32,322 bases of DNA from positions 1-32,322 of the forward strand of contig CAMKSE010000031.1 in the NCBI GenBank assembly GCA_946415365.1. Direction: 5' to 3'. The notes beneath the pieces are model-generated. The model was not told the origin of the DNA, searched no databases, and saw only the letters and a list, made by a program, of their open reading frames with translations. Below, in pieces: positions 1 through 8,400 of the stretch; the first letter of the stretch is position 1, and every line of letters begins with the position of its first letter. The translations under genes and the position numbers were made by a program. This DNA comes from an uncultured Prevotellaceae bacterium (GTDB taxonomy: Bacteria; Bacteroidota; Bacteroidia; Bacteroidales; Bacteroidaceae).

Positions 1-36
1 GAGCCTAATCCAAAGTCGTTTCGTTTTCTTTTCCAT
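1..36 (-). CDS. Possible 5' end of a mobilization-type gene (partial, runs off left edge)
   Basis: Only the first 12 codons are visible, reading MEKKTKRLWIRL from an ATG at 36 leftwards. A purine-rich AAAGGA lies upstream of the ATG on this strand. A short basic start of the form KKTKRLWIRL resembles the beginning of MobC-type relaxosome accessory proteins, which would fit the plasmid-like context (Rep_3 initiator and iterons to the right). Twelve residues are too few to identify a family, so the name is a guess from context. The candidate promoter at 230-260 points towards this start and implies a leader of about 190 nt. Confidence 0.28.
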   Translation of the reverse strand, partial: MEKKTKRLWIRL

Positions 37-229
37 AGGGCTGTTATCCTTTAATAATGTTACCGAGTTGCGAGGTGACATCATCCCCAGCTTCACAGAA
101 GTTGGCAAGTGGCTTTTTGATGGCGAACGGAGTTTGTCAGCACAAAAGCACAACTTGCTATTCCGTTTCCGTAAGACTCGCCTTGCGGTCGGGGTGCCTG
201 ATGATTGCCGGAAGCTGGACTCGCTGATA

Positions 230-260
230 CAAAGGTACAACTTTTCGTTTATATGACCAA
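230..260 (-). promoter_or_regulatory. Candidate Bacteroidetes promoter, leftward
   Basis: On the minus strand TACCTTTG (complement of 230-237) matches the Bacteroidetes -7 box TAnnTTTG. A TTGG lies 20 bp upstream (complement of 257-260) as a weak -33 box. It would drive the gene that leaves the left edge. Confidence 0.4.
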
Positions 261-297
261 GTAATCGAGGCAGAAAAGCCGATGGAATCGGTTGTTT

Positions 298-669
298 CTG
301 AAAGATAGAAATTATGAATTACTGATTTTATGAGTTTCATAATTTATGTAACATCGTGTAGGGTTTGTTGGTTTTATCGCCCTTGCTGATTTTCAGAAAT
401 ACAAACTTTCTTATTTTGTGAAAGTCTGAAATACTGATTATCTGAAACTCATAAAGTCTGATTATCTGAAACTCATAAAGTCTGATTGTCTGAAACTTAT
501 AAAGTCTGATTGTCTGAAACTCTGAATTGCTATCTTTCTTATTGACAGAATTGCTGAAATTCTTATTTGCTGATTTGCTGAAATACTGAATTTCTGATTA
601 TCTGATTATTGTAAAATCTGAGATTAAGACTTTCAGTGTTTATGTAATACTGATTATCTGAATATCTGA
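298..669. repeat. CTGA array in strict 8-bp phase
   Basis: The tetranucleotide CTGA occurs 23 times between 298 and 669. Every occurrence starts at a position equal to 2 modulo 8 (298, 322, 386, 426, 434, 442, 458 and so on to 666). Within it a 24-bp unit made of three octamers repeats head to tail at 434-457, 458-481, 482-505 and partly 506-529. The stretch is AT-rich and has no convincing ORF. Eight bp is neither a codon multiple nor a helical turn, so it looks like a short tandem repeat family rather than ordinary iterons, although its place upstream of rep leaves a role in replication open. Confidence 0.9.
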
Positions 670-780
670 GTTTCTACATTGAGGGAAAAGAACATTGACG
701 GGTAATGGAATAGGCGTCAGGTGGTTGTGGTGGACAGACGTTGAGATTGCGTTGAAATCGGCAGAAAGGCAGCGGGAACC

Positions 781-811
781 TTTGCTATCTCGTAGAAAAT
801 GACTAACTTTG
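781..811 (+). promoter_or_regulatory. Strong-looking promoter for the small-ORF cassette
   Basis: TTTG at 781-784, a 19-bp spacer and TAACTTTG at 804-811 form a good match to the Bacteroidetes -33/-7 consensus. The predicted start of transcription near 818 lies just before the small ORF at 833. Confidence 0.6.
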
Positions 812-832
812 AGGGAAAGAAATGATAAGACT

Positions 833-991
833 ATGCTGATATTCATACTATACTTCCTGCTGCTTTGTGCCATCATCAAAGGCTTGGGCACAGTGATTGC
901 ACTTGTTGTAAGGCTCGCTATGCTGATTATGGTGGCCATAGGCCGCATCATTAGCTTGTTGATTAGCAGAAAGAACTTCGTAAGGGCATAA
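833..991 (+). CDS. Small hydrophobic membrane peptide, unknown function
   Basis: This is a 52-residue ORF starting MLIFILYFLLLC. About residues 1-45 are almost entirely apolar, with one or two membrane spans broken by a KG and a GR pair, and the end is basic (SRKNFVRA). The ATG at 833 is chosen because the good promoter at 781-811 would start transcription near 818, which excludes the in-frame upstream extension. The next ORF begins 8 bp after the stop, so the two may be co-transcribed. The family is not recognised. The size, hydrophobicity and basic tail resemble type I toxins or small membrane peptides of plasmids, but nothing in the sequence proves this. Confidence 0.42.
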   Translation: MLIFILYFLLLCAIIKGLGTVIALVVRLAMLIMVAIGRIISLLISRKNFVRA

Positions 992-998
992 GTGCCAG

Positions 999-1220
999 AT
1001 GGCGATTTCGGGTGCCAGGCTCCAACCAACTTGGGAGTTGTCTGGCTATAAAATCATGTCCATATCTTCGATAAAATCGGCCAAAAACGGTTATATGCTC
1101 ACACTGACAAAGGCTGACAAGTTCAACCATCGCCCAAAAACGCTTGATGTAATATTGGGCAAACAGAGCCATAAAAGAACAATCCCTGCGTATCATAAAG
1201 CGCAAAACAGCCGAACTTAG
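999..1220 (+). CDS. Small basic protein, unknown
   Basis: This is a 73-residue ORF 8 bp downstream of the membrane peptide and inside the same inverted-repeat cassette. It is rich in Lys, Ser and Thr, with a basic C-terminus (QSHKRTIPAYHKAQNSRT). No domain is recognised. A segment around residues 5-35 recalls the SymE/AbrB-like swapped-hairpin fold very faintly, which is not enough to assign it. Coding status rests on position after the promoter and on tight spacing; it may be a chance ORF. Confidence 0.25.
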   Translation: MAISGARLQPTWELSGYKIMSISSIKSAKNGYMLTLTKADKFNHRPKTLDVILGKQSHKRTIPAYHKAQNSRT

Positions 1221-1390
1221 GAGGTTTACATTATGCCATGACGCTTCTTTTTCCCTCAAAGCCCAATTTCTTTCCCTTAAAGCCCATCCGCTTCTGGAGG
1301 TGCTGGTAAAGCTTTTGTTATTGTCTTATTTATATAAGCTTTACTTATAGGAGGCGCGAAGTTGCCTATTTATAGGGGGTTCGGGGTTTT

Positions 1391-1485
1391 AATTGGGAGG
1401 TTTATAATAAGTAATTAGGAGGAAAATAATAACTTATTGGGAGGAAAGCAATAGCACAATAGTTTAATTGGGAGGAAAATAATAA
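1391..1485 (+). repeat. Iterons upstream of the Rep gene (candidate replication origin)
   Basis: Four copies of a 20-bp motif close to AATTGGGAGGAAAATAATAA start at 1391, 1413, 1435 and 1466. The first three are spaced exactly 22 bp apart, two helical turns, as expected for initiator-binding iterons; the fourth is 31 bp further, about three turns. They lie about 160 bp upstream of a Rep_3-type initiator gene. A related single copy lies downstream of rep at 3098-3117. This arrangement is typical of theta-replicating iteron plasmids. Confidence 0.65.
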
Positions 1486-1560
1486 GATATAAGCTGAATG
1501 GTCGTTGTTTTGTTTACTTTTATTAACGTTTCAGAATCCGCAGTCTTCAATTATGTTTCC

Positions 1561-1568
1561 TAACTTTG
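1561..1568 (+). promoter_or_regulatory. -7 box of the rep promoter
   Basis: TAACTTTG matches TAnnTTTG and lies 74 bp before the rep ATG. No clear TTTG box is seen at the usual distance. The iterons end 75 bp upstream, so initiator binding could also repress this promoter. Confidence 0.45.
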
Positions 1569-1641
1569 CTTCACCAAAAGTGATAATTGGATGCCAAAAA
1601 ACGACATTCCGAACTTTAATATTTAACAAAGATGTATAATC

Positions 1642-2958
1642 ATGGCAAGAAAAAAGAATGAGATTCTGAAACATATCGAGCAGGCAAAGATGCCACACGA
1701 GCAGATACGATGGAGTAACGCAATTGTGAATGCGCCTGTAGTATACAGTCTGTTGGAGCGAAGAATGCTCTACTTCCTGACGGGTGAGGTGAAACACAAG
1801 TATGTAGAGAAGAACCTTGGTGTTCCTGCCAGTTGGCAGGATCTGTATTTCCACCTGACAGACAAAGATTTGGGACTCATCGGGGGTAAGACGAATGTCC
1901 TGAACACCTATGAAGCCCTTAGCGAACTGGGAAAGAAGTTCGTGCCAGTCAGCTTCAGGAACGAAAAAGGAGAGCTGATCTTTGGTAGAGTCCACTGGGT
2001 AGATACCTTCTTCTATAATACTGAGACTAAATTGTATGATGTACGTGTGTCGCCTGAAATTATGCCTTATCTGATAGACATTTCGAAGTCGTTTACTACC
2101 TTCGACCTTGGAACGGCTATGCTGCTGCGCTCCAAGTACACACAGAAGTTCTATGAACTGTGTAGTCAGTTCTGCGGGGACTTTCGCTACAGCGATCCTG
2201 CCGAGGAAGCACTAGGCAATATGTATAAGAAGCGGGTGATACCCTTTCAAATGGACGTGTTCCGTCGTATATTCAATCTGGAGGAGGTGAGGGATGCCAG
2301 AACCAAGCGAATCATCACGCCTGCCTCCTATCAGAACTACAAGGACATCAAGCAGAATATCCTTGAAGTGGCACAGAAGGAGCTTTATGACCTCTACAGC
2401 AATGGTTTCTCTAACTTGTGGTTCGACTATCAGGAGGGCGCAAAGAAAGGCCGTGGCGGCAAAGTGTTGTCGATAGTCGTCTATATCTACACGAAAGATA
2501 ACCCAAAGCAGGGGAATGCGCTGCCCTGGCAGAAAGGTGATTTGCCTCTCGATCCTTTTGAAGAGCATCGGGTAGAGGAGAAACCCAAGCCGATGACAGC
2601 CATGCAGCGGCTTCACGCCAATATGTGGTACGGATGCCCACAAGACCAGCAGGAATACGCTGTGCAGGCTCTGTTAGCCCGTTATCTGGACAAGGATGAA
2701 GTCATCTACTATATGCGCCAGATCCGTTTGGAAGCCAGAGAATGCTCAGACAGTTATGTTCAGGTGATGCAGGTCATTCAAGAGAAGGAGCAGCAGCCCA
2801 AGTTCAAGAGTGGCACGAAGGTCTATAAGCACAATAACATCGTGAAATTTGCTCTTCAGGAGAATCTGAAGGAATTTGGATGGTCACTCTCACCTATGCA
2901 GAAACGAAGAAAAAGCAAGAAGGAAGTGGTAGAGCCAGACTTATTCAGGCAAATATAA
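1642..2958 (+). CDS. Rep_3/RepB-family replication initiator protein
   Basis: The 438-residue product is a plasmid-type replication initiator. Residues about 20-300 show the two winged-helix layout of the Rep_3 family: an N-terminal WSNAIVNAPVVYSLLERRMLYFL segment (split here as WSNAIVNAPVV and YSLLERRMLYFL), the LLRSKYTQKFYELC helix near 155-170, and a second winged helix ending at SNLWFDYQEG. Initiators of this family bind iterons, melt the origin and recruit the replicative helicase. The remaining 130 residues are charged and end in a basic KRRKSKKEVVEP stretch. Iterons upstream and a promoter box at 1561 support an autonomous rep module. It is odd to find this about 500 bp from a chromosomal tRNA and 6 kb from rimP-nusA-infB, which implies an integrated plasmid-like element. 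Confidence 0.92.
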   Translation: MARKKNEILKHIEQAKMPHEQIRWSNAIVNAPVVYSLLERRMLYFLTGEVKHKYVEKNLGVPASWQDLYFHLTDKDLGLIGGKTNVLNTYEALSELGKKFVPVSFRNEKGELIFGRVHWVDTFFYNTETKLYDVRVSPEIMPYLIDISKSFTTFDLGTAMLLRSKYTQKFYELCSQFCGDFRYSDPAEEALGNMYKKRVIPFQMDVFRRIFNLEEVRDARTKRIITPASYQNYKDIKQNILEVAQKELYDLYSNGFSNLWFDYQEGAKKGRGGKVLSIVVYIYTKDNPKQGNALPWQKGDLPLDPFEEHRVEEKPKPMTAMQRLHANMWYGCPQDQQEYAVQALLARYLDKDEVIYYMRQIRLEARECSDSYVQVMQVIQEKEQQPKFKSGTKVYKHNNIVKFALQENLKEFGWSLSPMQKRRKSKKEVVEPDLFRQI

Positions 2959-2984
2959 GGCAGAATCGCACAAGAAATGCCTCT

Positions 2985-3066
2985 CAAAAGAGAGCCGTCA
3001 CACTCAAAAAGGTCGCCCCTTATGGTGCATCGCAATAGTTTGAGGTTTGTTGGCGGTTCTCTTTTG
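2985..3066 (+). terminator. Long stem-loop downstream of rep
   Basis: CAAAAGAGAGCCGTCA (2985-3000) pairs with TGGCGGTTCTCTTTTG (3051-3066) over 16 bp with two G-U pairs, and an inner CTCAAA/TTTGAG extends the stem. It starts 26 bp after the rep stop codon and could act as a terminator or a plasmid structure; the loop is large for a simple terminator. Confidence 0.45.
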
Positions 3067-3097
3067 TTTGAATGTATATTTGGCAGATTATAGCTTT

Positions 3098-3117
3098 AAT
3101 TGGGAGAAAAATAAGTA
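3098..3117 (+). repeat. Single iteron-like copy downstream of rep
   Basis: AATTGGGAGAAAAATAAGTA resembles the rep-upstream iterons. The rest of the spacer 2959-3411 shows no gene; it is AT-rich with the hairpin at 2985 and the palindrome at 3370. Confidence 0.4.
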
Positions 3118-3369
3118 TCATAGACATTCTTTTTTAGCGCGTGAATAATATGCTTAAAGATTGCTTCAAATATCCTCAAATCAATCATTCTAAAGGATTC
3201 TTTTGGGCTTTTGAGACGGCAGGAAATCCCGATTTTGAATTATTTAACTTTTGGAAAGAGGCTCAAAATACGTAGAATCCGCCTGAAACTATAATATAAA
3301 TTAAGGTATCAGATTAAGACCTATGATAGTCAACGATGTCAAATTTTCTGCGCTGAAACCAGCGTCTGC

Positions 3370-3388
3370 GTGTACACCAGGTGTACAC
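3370..3388. other. Perfect short palindrome, candidate operator
   Basis: GTGTACACC-A-GGTGTACAC is a perfect 9-bp inverted repeat around one base, in gene-free DNA between rep and the tRNA. The symmetry suits a dimeric DNA-binding protein. No adjacent gene explains it. Confidence 0.45.
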
Positions 3389-3411
3389 AGGTTAAAATCT
3401 GAACATGAAAA

Positions 3412-3439
3412 AAGGAGTTGCGATTGCTCGTAACTCCTT
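3412..3439 (-). terminator. Intrinsic terminator of tRNA-Asn
   Basis: On the minus strand AAGGAGTTACGA pairs with TCGCAACTCCTT over 12 bp (one G-U pair, loop of 4), and a run of six T follows. It lies 22 bp beyond the 3' end of the tRNA. Confidence 0.75.
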
Positions 3440-3460
3440 GATTTTCAGTCTTTTAAGTGG

Positions 3461-3534
3461 CGCTTCAGGATGGGCTTGAACCAACGACCCCCTGATTAAC
3501 AGTCAGGTGCTCTAACCAACTGAGCTACTGAAGC
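3461..3534 (-). tRNA. tRNA-Asn (anticodon GTT)
   Basis: On the minus strand the cloverleaf is readable: acceptor GCTTCAG/CTGAAGC plus discriminator G, D arm GCTC...GAGC, anticodon arm CCTGA-CTGTTAA-TCAGG giving anticodon GTT (Asn), variable loop GGGTC and T loop TTCAAGC. CCA is not encoded. One U-U mismatch appears in the second pair of the T stem (GTTGG against CCATC). A promoter box lies upstream and a terminator downstream. The plasmid-like segment lies on the 3' side of this tRNA, the usual side for element integration. Confidence 0.95.
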
Positions 3535-3556
3535 ATGTTTTGCGGCTAAGCGGGTG

Positions 3557-3564
3557 CAAAAGTA
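3557..3564 (-). promoter_or_regulatory. -7 box for tRNA-Asn
   Basis: TACTTTTG on the minus strand matches TAnnTTTG and ends 23 bp before the mature tRNA 5' end. Confidence 0.55.
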
Positions 3565-3669
3565 CGGCGAATTTTTGAAACCACCAAACTTTTAGGCGAA
3601 AAAATTCAAGGAAACCTAAATTTTTTGCAAAAAATACGAGGAAATGCGTGTTTTCTTGAGAGAAACGTG

Positions 3670-3677
3670 TAATTTTG
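3670..3677 (+). promoter_or_regulatory. -7 box for the S41 protease gene
   Basis: TAATTTTG matches TAnnTTTG, 37 bp before the ATG at 3715. It is divergent from the tRNA promoter. Confidence 0.5.
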
Positions 3678-3692
3678 CACCGACAAATAAAA

Positions 3693-3714
3693 GGTAAAAA
3701 AGTAAAAAGGTAAT
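3693..3714 (+). repeat. GTAAAAAR octamers before a start codon (copy 1)
   Basis: GT steps at 3694, 3702 and 3710, exactly 8 bp apart, in an A-rich run that ends at the ATG of the S41 gene. The same array type precedes infB and the gene at 31621. Confidence 0.75.
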
Positions 3715-5478
3715 ATGAAAAGATATATCGCACCGTTGCTTATGTTCCTGGCTCTGTCGCTTACGACGCAGGCTCAGAAGAACAGTGACCACAACTTTGA
3801 GGTGGCCAAGCATCTCGACATCTTCAATCAGTTGTACAAGAACCTGGAGTTGCTCTATGTGGACACGATCAGCCCGAAAGAAACCATCGGCACGGGCATC
3901 AACGCCATGCTCCGGAGCCTGGACCCCTATACGGAGTACTATGCACAGGAGGACACGAAGAACCTTCGGATGATGCTCACAGGCAAGTATGCCGGTATCG
4001 GCTCCCTCATCCGCAAGCACCAGAAGCTGGACCGTATCGTCGTCGATGAGCCCTACGCCGATATGCCTGCTGCCGAAGTGGGCCTGAAGAAGGGCGACGT
4101 CATCCTGAGCATCGACGACTCGATGATGACCGACAAGGCCGTTGGCTACGTTAGTGAGCGTCTGCGCGGCGAGCCTGGCACGACCTTTCTGTTGAAGGTG
4201 ATGCGCCCCTCGACGGGAAAGATGATGAGCTTCAAGATCACCCGCAGGAACATCAAACTGCCCGAACTGCCTTACTACGGCATCCGTGAGGGAGATGTGG
4301 GATACATCAACCTTAACTCGTTTACGGAGGGCTGTTCCAAGGATGTGCGCCGTGCGCTGATTGACCTGAAGAAACAGGGGGCAACGTCACTCGTGCTCGA
4401 CCTCCGAGGCAATGGCGGCGGATCGGAACAGGAGGCTGTGGACATACTGAACCTCTGGCTGCCGAAGGGCATCACGGTGGTGGAGAACCGCGGTAAGATC
4501 AAGCAGTCTACGAAGGAGTACAAGACACGCGTGGAGCCTTTGGACACGGTGATGCCGATGGTGGTACTGGTGAATGGCGAGACGGCTTCGGCCAGCGAGA
4601 TCACCAGCGGCGCTATTCAGGATCTGGACAGAGGTATAATATTAGGTACGCGTACGTATGGCAAAGGATTGGTTCAGATTCCCATCGACCTGCCGTATAA
4701 CACAAATATGAAGGTGACAACCTCGAAATACTATATCCCCAGTGGCCGTTGTATCCAGGCCATCAACTACAAGAAGGGAAGTGGCGGCTATCGTGAGCAT
4801 ATACCCGACTCGCTGACCAAGGTGTTCTATACCCGCAACGGCCGCGAGGTGCGTGACGGCGGAGGTATCAAGCCCGATGTGGAGTTCAAGGGCGACACCA
4901 TCCCCAACATCGCTTTCTACCTCTCTGCATCAGGTCAGGACTCTACGGAAGTGATGTTCGACTACGTGGTGGACTATATAGCCCAGCATCCCACGATAGC
5001 CCCTGCTGCCGAGTTCCACGTCTCTGACGCCGACTGGCAGGAGTTCAGGGAGCGCGTCATCAAGAGCGGCTTTACCTATGACCCCGTCAGCAAGAAACAG
5101 TTTGCAGAACTGGTGAAGACGGCCAAGTTTGAGGGCTACTACGACGATGCCAAGGCTGCCTTCGACAGCCTGGAGTCGAAGTTGAACCACGACGTGGCCT
5201 ACGCACTCGACCGCCATGAGAAGGTGATACGTCATATTTTGGAGTCAGAAATTATTGCAGCCTATTATTATCAGTCAGGAGCCATTGAAGCCAGCCTTAA
5301 CTACGACAGTCAGTTGAAGGAAGCCATCCGCCTGCTGAAGAACCCGGAGGAATATAAGAAAATACTGGCTCCCCAGAAAACCAAAGAGACTTCTTCTCTG
5401 ATACAGTTAGAGAAGAAGCCTGTTGGTCCTGTCTCTTCGAAGAAACAGGAGATACCTGTGTTCAGCGCTATTGCTTAG
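3715..5478 (+). CDS. S41 family C-terminal processing peptidase
   Basis: The 587-residue product is a secreted or periplasmic serine protease of the CtpA/Prc type. Residues 1-20 form a signal peptide (MKRYIAPLLMFLALSLTTQA, then Q). A PDZ domain follows at about 85-165 (GIGSLIR, GLKKGDVILSIDD) and the S41 catalytic core at about 185-370. The GETASASEI motif near 288-296 carries the nucleophile Ser, and YGKG places the general base at Lys317. A helical C-terminal region of about 200 residues extends past the core. These enzymes use a Ser-Lys dyad and trim C-termini of envelope proteins. The coding end overlaps the convergent CotH gene by 11 bp. Confidence 0.93.
   Translation: MKRYIAPLLMFLALSLTTQAQKNSDHNFEVAKHLDIFNQLYKNLELLYVDTISPKETIGTGINAMLRSLDPYTEYYAQEDTKNLRMMLTGKYAGIGSLIRKHQKLDRIVVDEPYADMPAAEVGLKKGDVILSIDDSMMTDKAVGYVSERLRGEPGTTFLLKVMRPSTGKMMSFKITRRNIKLPELPYYGIREGDVGYINLNSFTEGCSKDVRRALIDLKKQGATSLVLDLRGNGGGSEQEAVDILNLWLPKGITVVENRGKIKQSTKEYKTRVEPLDTVMPMVVLVNGETASASEITSGAIQDLDRGIILGTRTYGKGLVQIPIDLPYNTNMKVTTSKYYIPSGRCIQAINYKKGSGGYREHIPDSLTKVFYTRNGREVRDGGGIKPDVEFKGDTIPNIAFYLSASGQDSTEVMFDYVVDYIAQHPTIAPAAEFHVSDADWQEFRERVIKSGFTYDPVSKKQFAELVKTAKFEGYYDDAKAAFDSLESKLNHDVAYALDRHEKVIRHILESEIIAAYYYQSGAIEASLNYDSQLKEAIRLLKNPEEYKKILAPQKTKETSSLIQLEKKPVGPVSSKKQEIPVFSAIA
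5390..5452. other. Two hairpins inside the end of the S41 gene
   Basis: CTTCTTCTCT (5390-5399) pairs with AGAGAAGAAG (5409-5418). A second stem, CCTGT-C-TCTTC against GAAGA-A-ACAGG, follows at about 5431-5452. Because the two genes converge and overlap, terminators could only lie inside coding sequence; these are candidates, without T runs. Confidence 0.35.
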
Positions 5479-8400
5479 AGTTGATGACGAACTTGCATGA
5501 TGCCTTCTGGCCGTGCTTGTCTGTGACGCTTGCGATGTAGACACCTGCAGGCAATTGTCCTGTGCTGACTTCAGCACAGCCGCTGTTCAACATGACGGGG
5601 ACGTTCATGAACGTTTGTCCGGCAAGGTTCACAACCCTCATCTGCAGGTCATCCGACAATGTACTTCTCACGATGAGGTTGCCCGCAAGATAACTGACGC
5701 TGACCTCGTCGGCGCCATCAGCCATGATATTCTGGATAGCCGTCTCCTGTGGCACCGTCGTCACATAACTTGAGTAGATATTGGCCTGTGCGATGGTGGG
5801 AATGTTCATCACGAAGATGTCTGAGGTCCCGTCGGGATAGCGTCCTACTGTCTCATCTTCTTTCATGAGGCCATAAGTGACCTTGTCTGTCCACGACCCG
5901 TCGGCAGCGGTGAGCATGACTAAACCGCCGTCGGCATCCAGCTTGAAGTTTGCATGCAACAGCGTCTCCGTCTCCAGTTTGTCGCACCAGACGATCAGGT
6001 GTCCGTGGGCAGGGATGACGGTCTCTGTCTTTGTCTCGCCCTTGGTAATCTGGTATTTCTTCGGATCGGCCTCGTTGTCACTCAGGAACATGCCTTCCAC
6101 ATCGACAGGCTGGCTGGTGGTGTTATAGAGTTCCACCCAGTCGTTGCGCTTGAAGTAGTCGTTGACATAGATACCGTTGGCAGCGCTTATCTCGTTGATG
6201 CGTACAGGGGTGATGCCTTGTTCGGCCTGCGCTTCCTCGGAAAGAGGCGTGAAACAGGCTATGAGCGACTGCTTGTTGTTTTCTTCCTTAAGGTCGATAA
6301 CAGGATCTGGAGATACAATCTCATCGGAGGCAGAGCCGATGGTGGTCAGAAGCTCGGCATCCCAGAACTGGTCGCTTGAGGTATAGCTGTTGTTGTGGAT
6401 CTCTACGGCAATGGTGTTGTCGCCACTCTTGAACAGCGAGGACGACAGTTCCATCGTGCCTGTCAGAGGTGTGTCGCCAGCGTAGGAGCTTGAAAAGCTG
6501 TTGAAGGTGATGTTGCCATTAGGCATATTATAGCGTCCTGCCTCCTTACCGTTCACATAGACCACGAATCCGTCGTCCACCTGATAGTTCAGCAGGAAAT
6601 AATCGCTACGCGAGGGCGTGGTGCTGAGGTTCACCGTCTTGCGGAAGTAGGTGGCAGGATTCTTCTGGTTGGCATTCGAGCCGTAACTGACGGTGGTTTT
6701 CACGCCTGTCATCTTATATCCCAATGGCGCTTGACCAGAGGACCAGCTGCTGTCGTCGAAACTTTCTGATTTCCAGTTGGATGCTGGAGCACCCTTGTCG
6801 TAGTATTTCCAGGTTTCGTTAGTCTTGATTAGTTGGACAGAGGCAGTGGTACCTTTTTTCCAACCTTCAAAAGTGTATCCTGCAGGAGCCTGAGCCTCGA
6901 TGGTGACGGGTGTAAACAACTGTCCGTCGAAGGTGGCATAGGGCACCTTCAGGCTGTTGATATAGATGTTGGCCCCTTCGGTATCGGAATTGAGTGCTAC
7001 AGACAGCTTCTTCGCGCTTGACAGCTTCATCGGACTGTACTGCTGCAGCAGGTTTGCCATCGTGGCCATCTGGTTCTTCAGATTGTTTTTGATGGTGTTG
7101 GCGGCGTTGTCAGGCACATAGCCGTCGAGTTCAGCCATCGGACGCATGGCTTCTGCCAGCTCGTCAACGATACTCGATGCTATCTGTTTCTCGAAGACGC
7201 TGCCACCCATTATGCAGAACGTATCGATAAACTTCTTACGGTATTCGTCGTGTTTGATGAGATTCAGGAACAGGCTGATGATGGCAATCTTCTTGTTGTC
7301 ATCGAGTACCTGTCCAGGACTACTTTTTAAGCCTCGACCGTAGAAGGCATAGTCCAGGTCGAAGAGGATAAATCGGTAACGGCCGTTGTCCTGGCTGCGA
7401 TAAGCCTTGACATTGTTATCGGGCCAGTCGTCATGACCAAGGAAGAGTTCGGCAGCCATATAGTTGGTGAACTCGTCGATGTCGAGCAACGCCTTTACCT
7501 CATCGTAGACACCTGGGTCGTTGATACGTTTAGCGAGCTCACAGAGTTTATTGAAGGCCTCATCGGTACCGTTCTTGAACTCATTGTTCTCAAACATATC
7601 TATCTCCTCATCGTCATAGCCGAAATTAGCATAGACAAACTTGTCGTTAGTCGGCTCACGCAGGTTAACCACACCACGGAACCTGCCGTTGATGTATTCC
7701 GCCACCTGCACCGTGCTCTGCACATCGAGGTCAATACCTGAGCGCTGGACGATAGTGGTAAGGGCAGGATCCATGAAACGGGCATGACTCCGCCAGACAT
7801 CGTTGCCGCCATTGCGGAGAAGAAGAACCTTGCTGCGGATATAGGGTTTCTGAGGGAAGAAGGAGTAGTCGAAGTGGTTCTGCCCGTCGAAAATCATATT
7901 CGACTTCAGTTTCATGGAGCGAGGATCAATCATTCGCGTCCATCCGCCAGACACGCTGATGTTCACATCCTGGTTAAAGAGCATGCCTCCCGTGGGGCTG
8001 ATATAGCTGAAGTTCACAGGACGGTCCCAGTCCATATTCCAGTTCACGGCATCACTACGGCCGTTGCCGCTCTTGCCATTCTTGCCCTCTACATCGATAC
8101 CCCACATAGGGTCGGTGAAGTATTTCTCATTGCCGACAATGGAGATGATGGGTATTGTGTAGTTGTCCTTGGTCTGAATATAGCTTCGCGTGACGGGCAC
8201 GCTGGGCAGATAACCATCCTTGAACAGGCGGAACACGAAATTTGTGGTGCCCCTGGCATAAAACACCCCATCTGTACTCTCCTTGCTGGAGGCGTTGGTT
8301 GCTGACGGCACACTACCGTCGGTGGTGTACAACAGGGTCGTGCCTTCAGGAATGTCAACCGTGATTTTCAGTGAGCCTCTGAATAACTGACTGCCCTGAT

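Larger units (their letters stand above)
807..1282. repeat. Inverted repeat bounding a two-ORF cassette
   Basis: CTTTGAGGGAAAGAAAT at 807-823 recurs in inverse orientation at 1266-1282 with 16 of 17 matches. A second inverse copy, CTTTTTCCCTCAAAG, ends at 1261, and a looser direct copy lies at 677-691. The copies enclose the two small ORFs at 833-991 and 999-1220. Confidence 0.5.

Noticed and set aside
68..340. Two overlapping ORFs of about 60 residues on opposite strands
   Set aside because: Neither has a recognisable domain or start signal, and both overlap the minus-strand promoter at 230 and the leader of the left-edge gene.
434..529. Direct repeats of 24 bp read as a CRISPR array
   Set aside because: Repeats are contiguous without unique spacers, are made of three octamers each, and no cas gene is present.
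1531..1995. Minus-strand ORF of 154 residues over the rep start
   Set aside because: It covers the rep promoter and 5' end in antisense and its sequence has no protein-like pattern.
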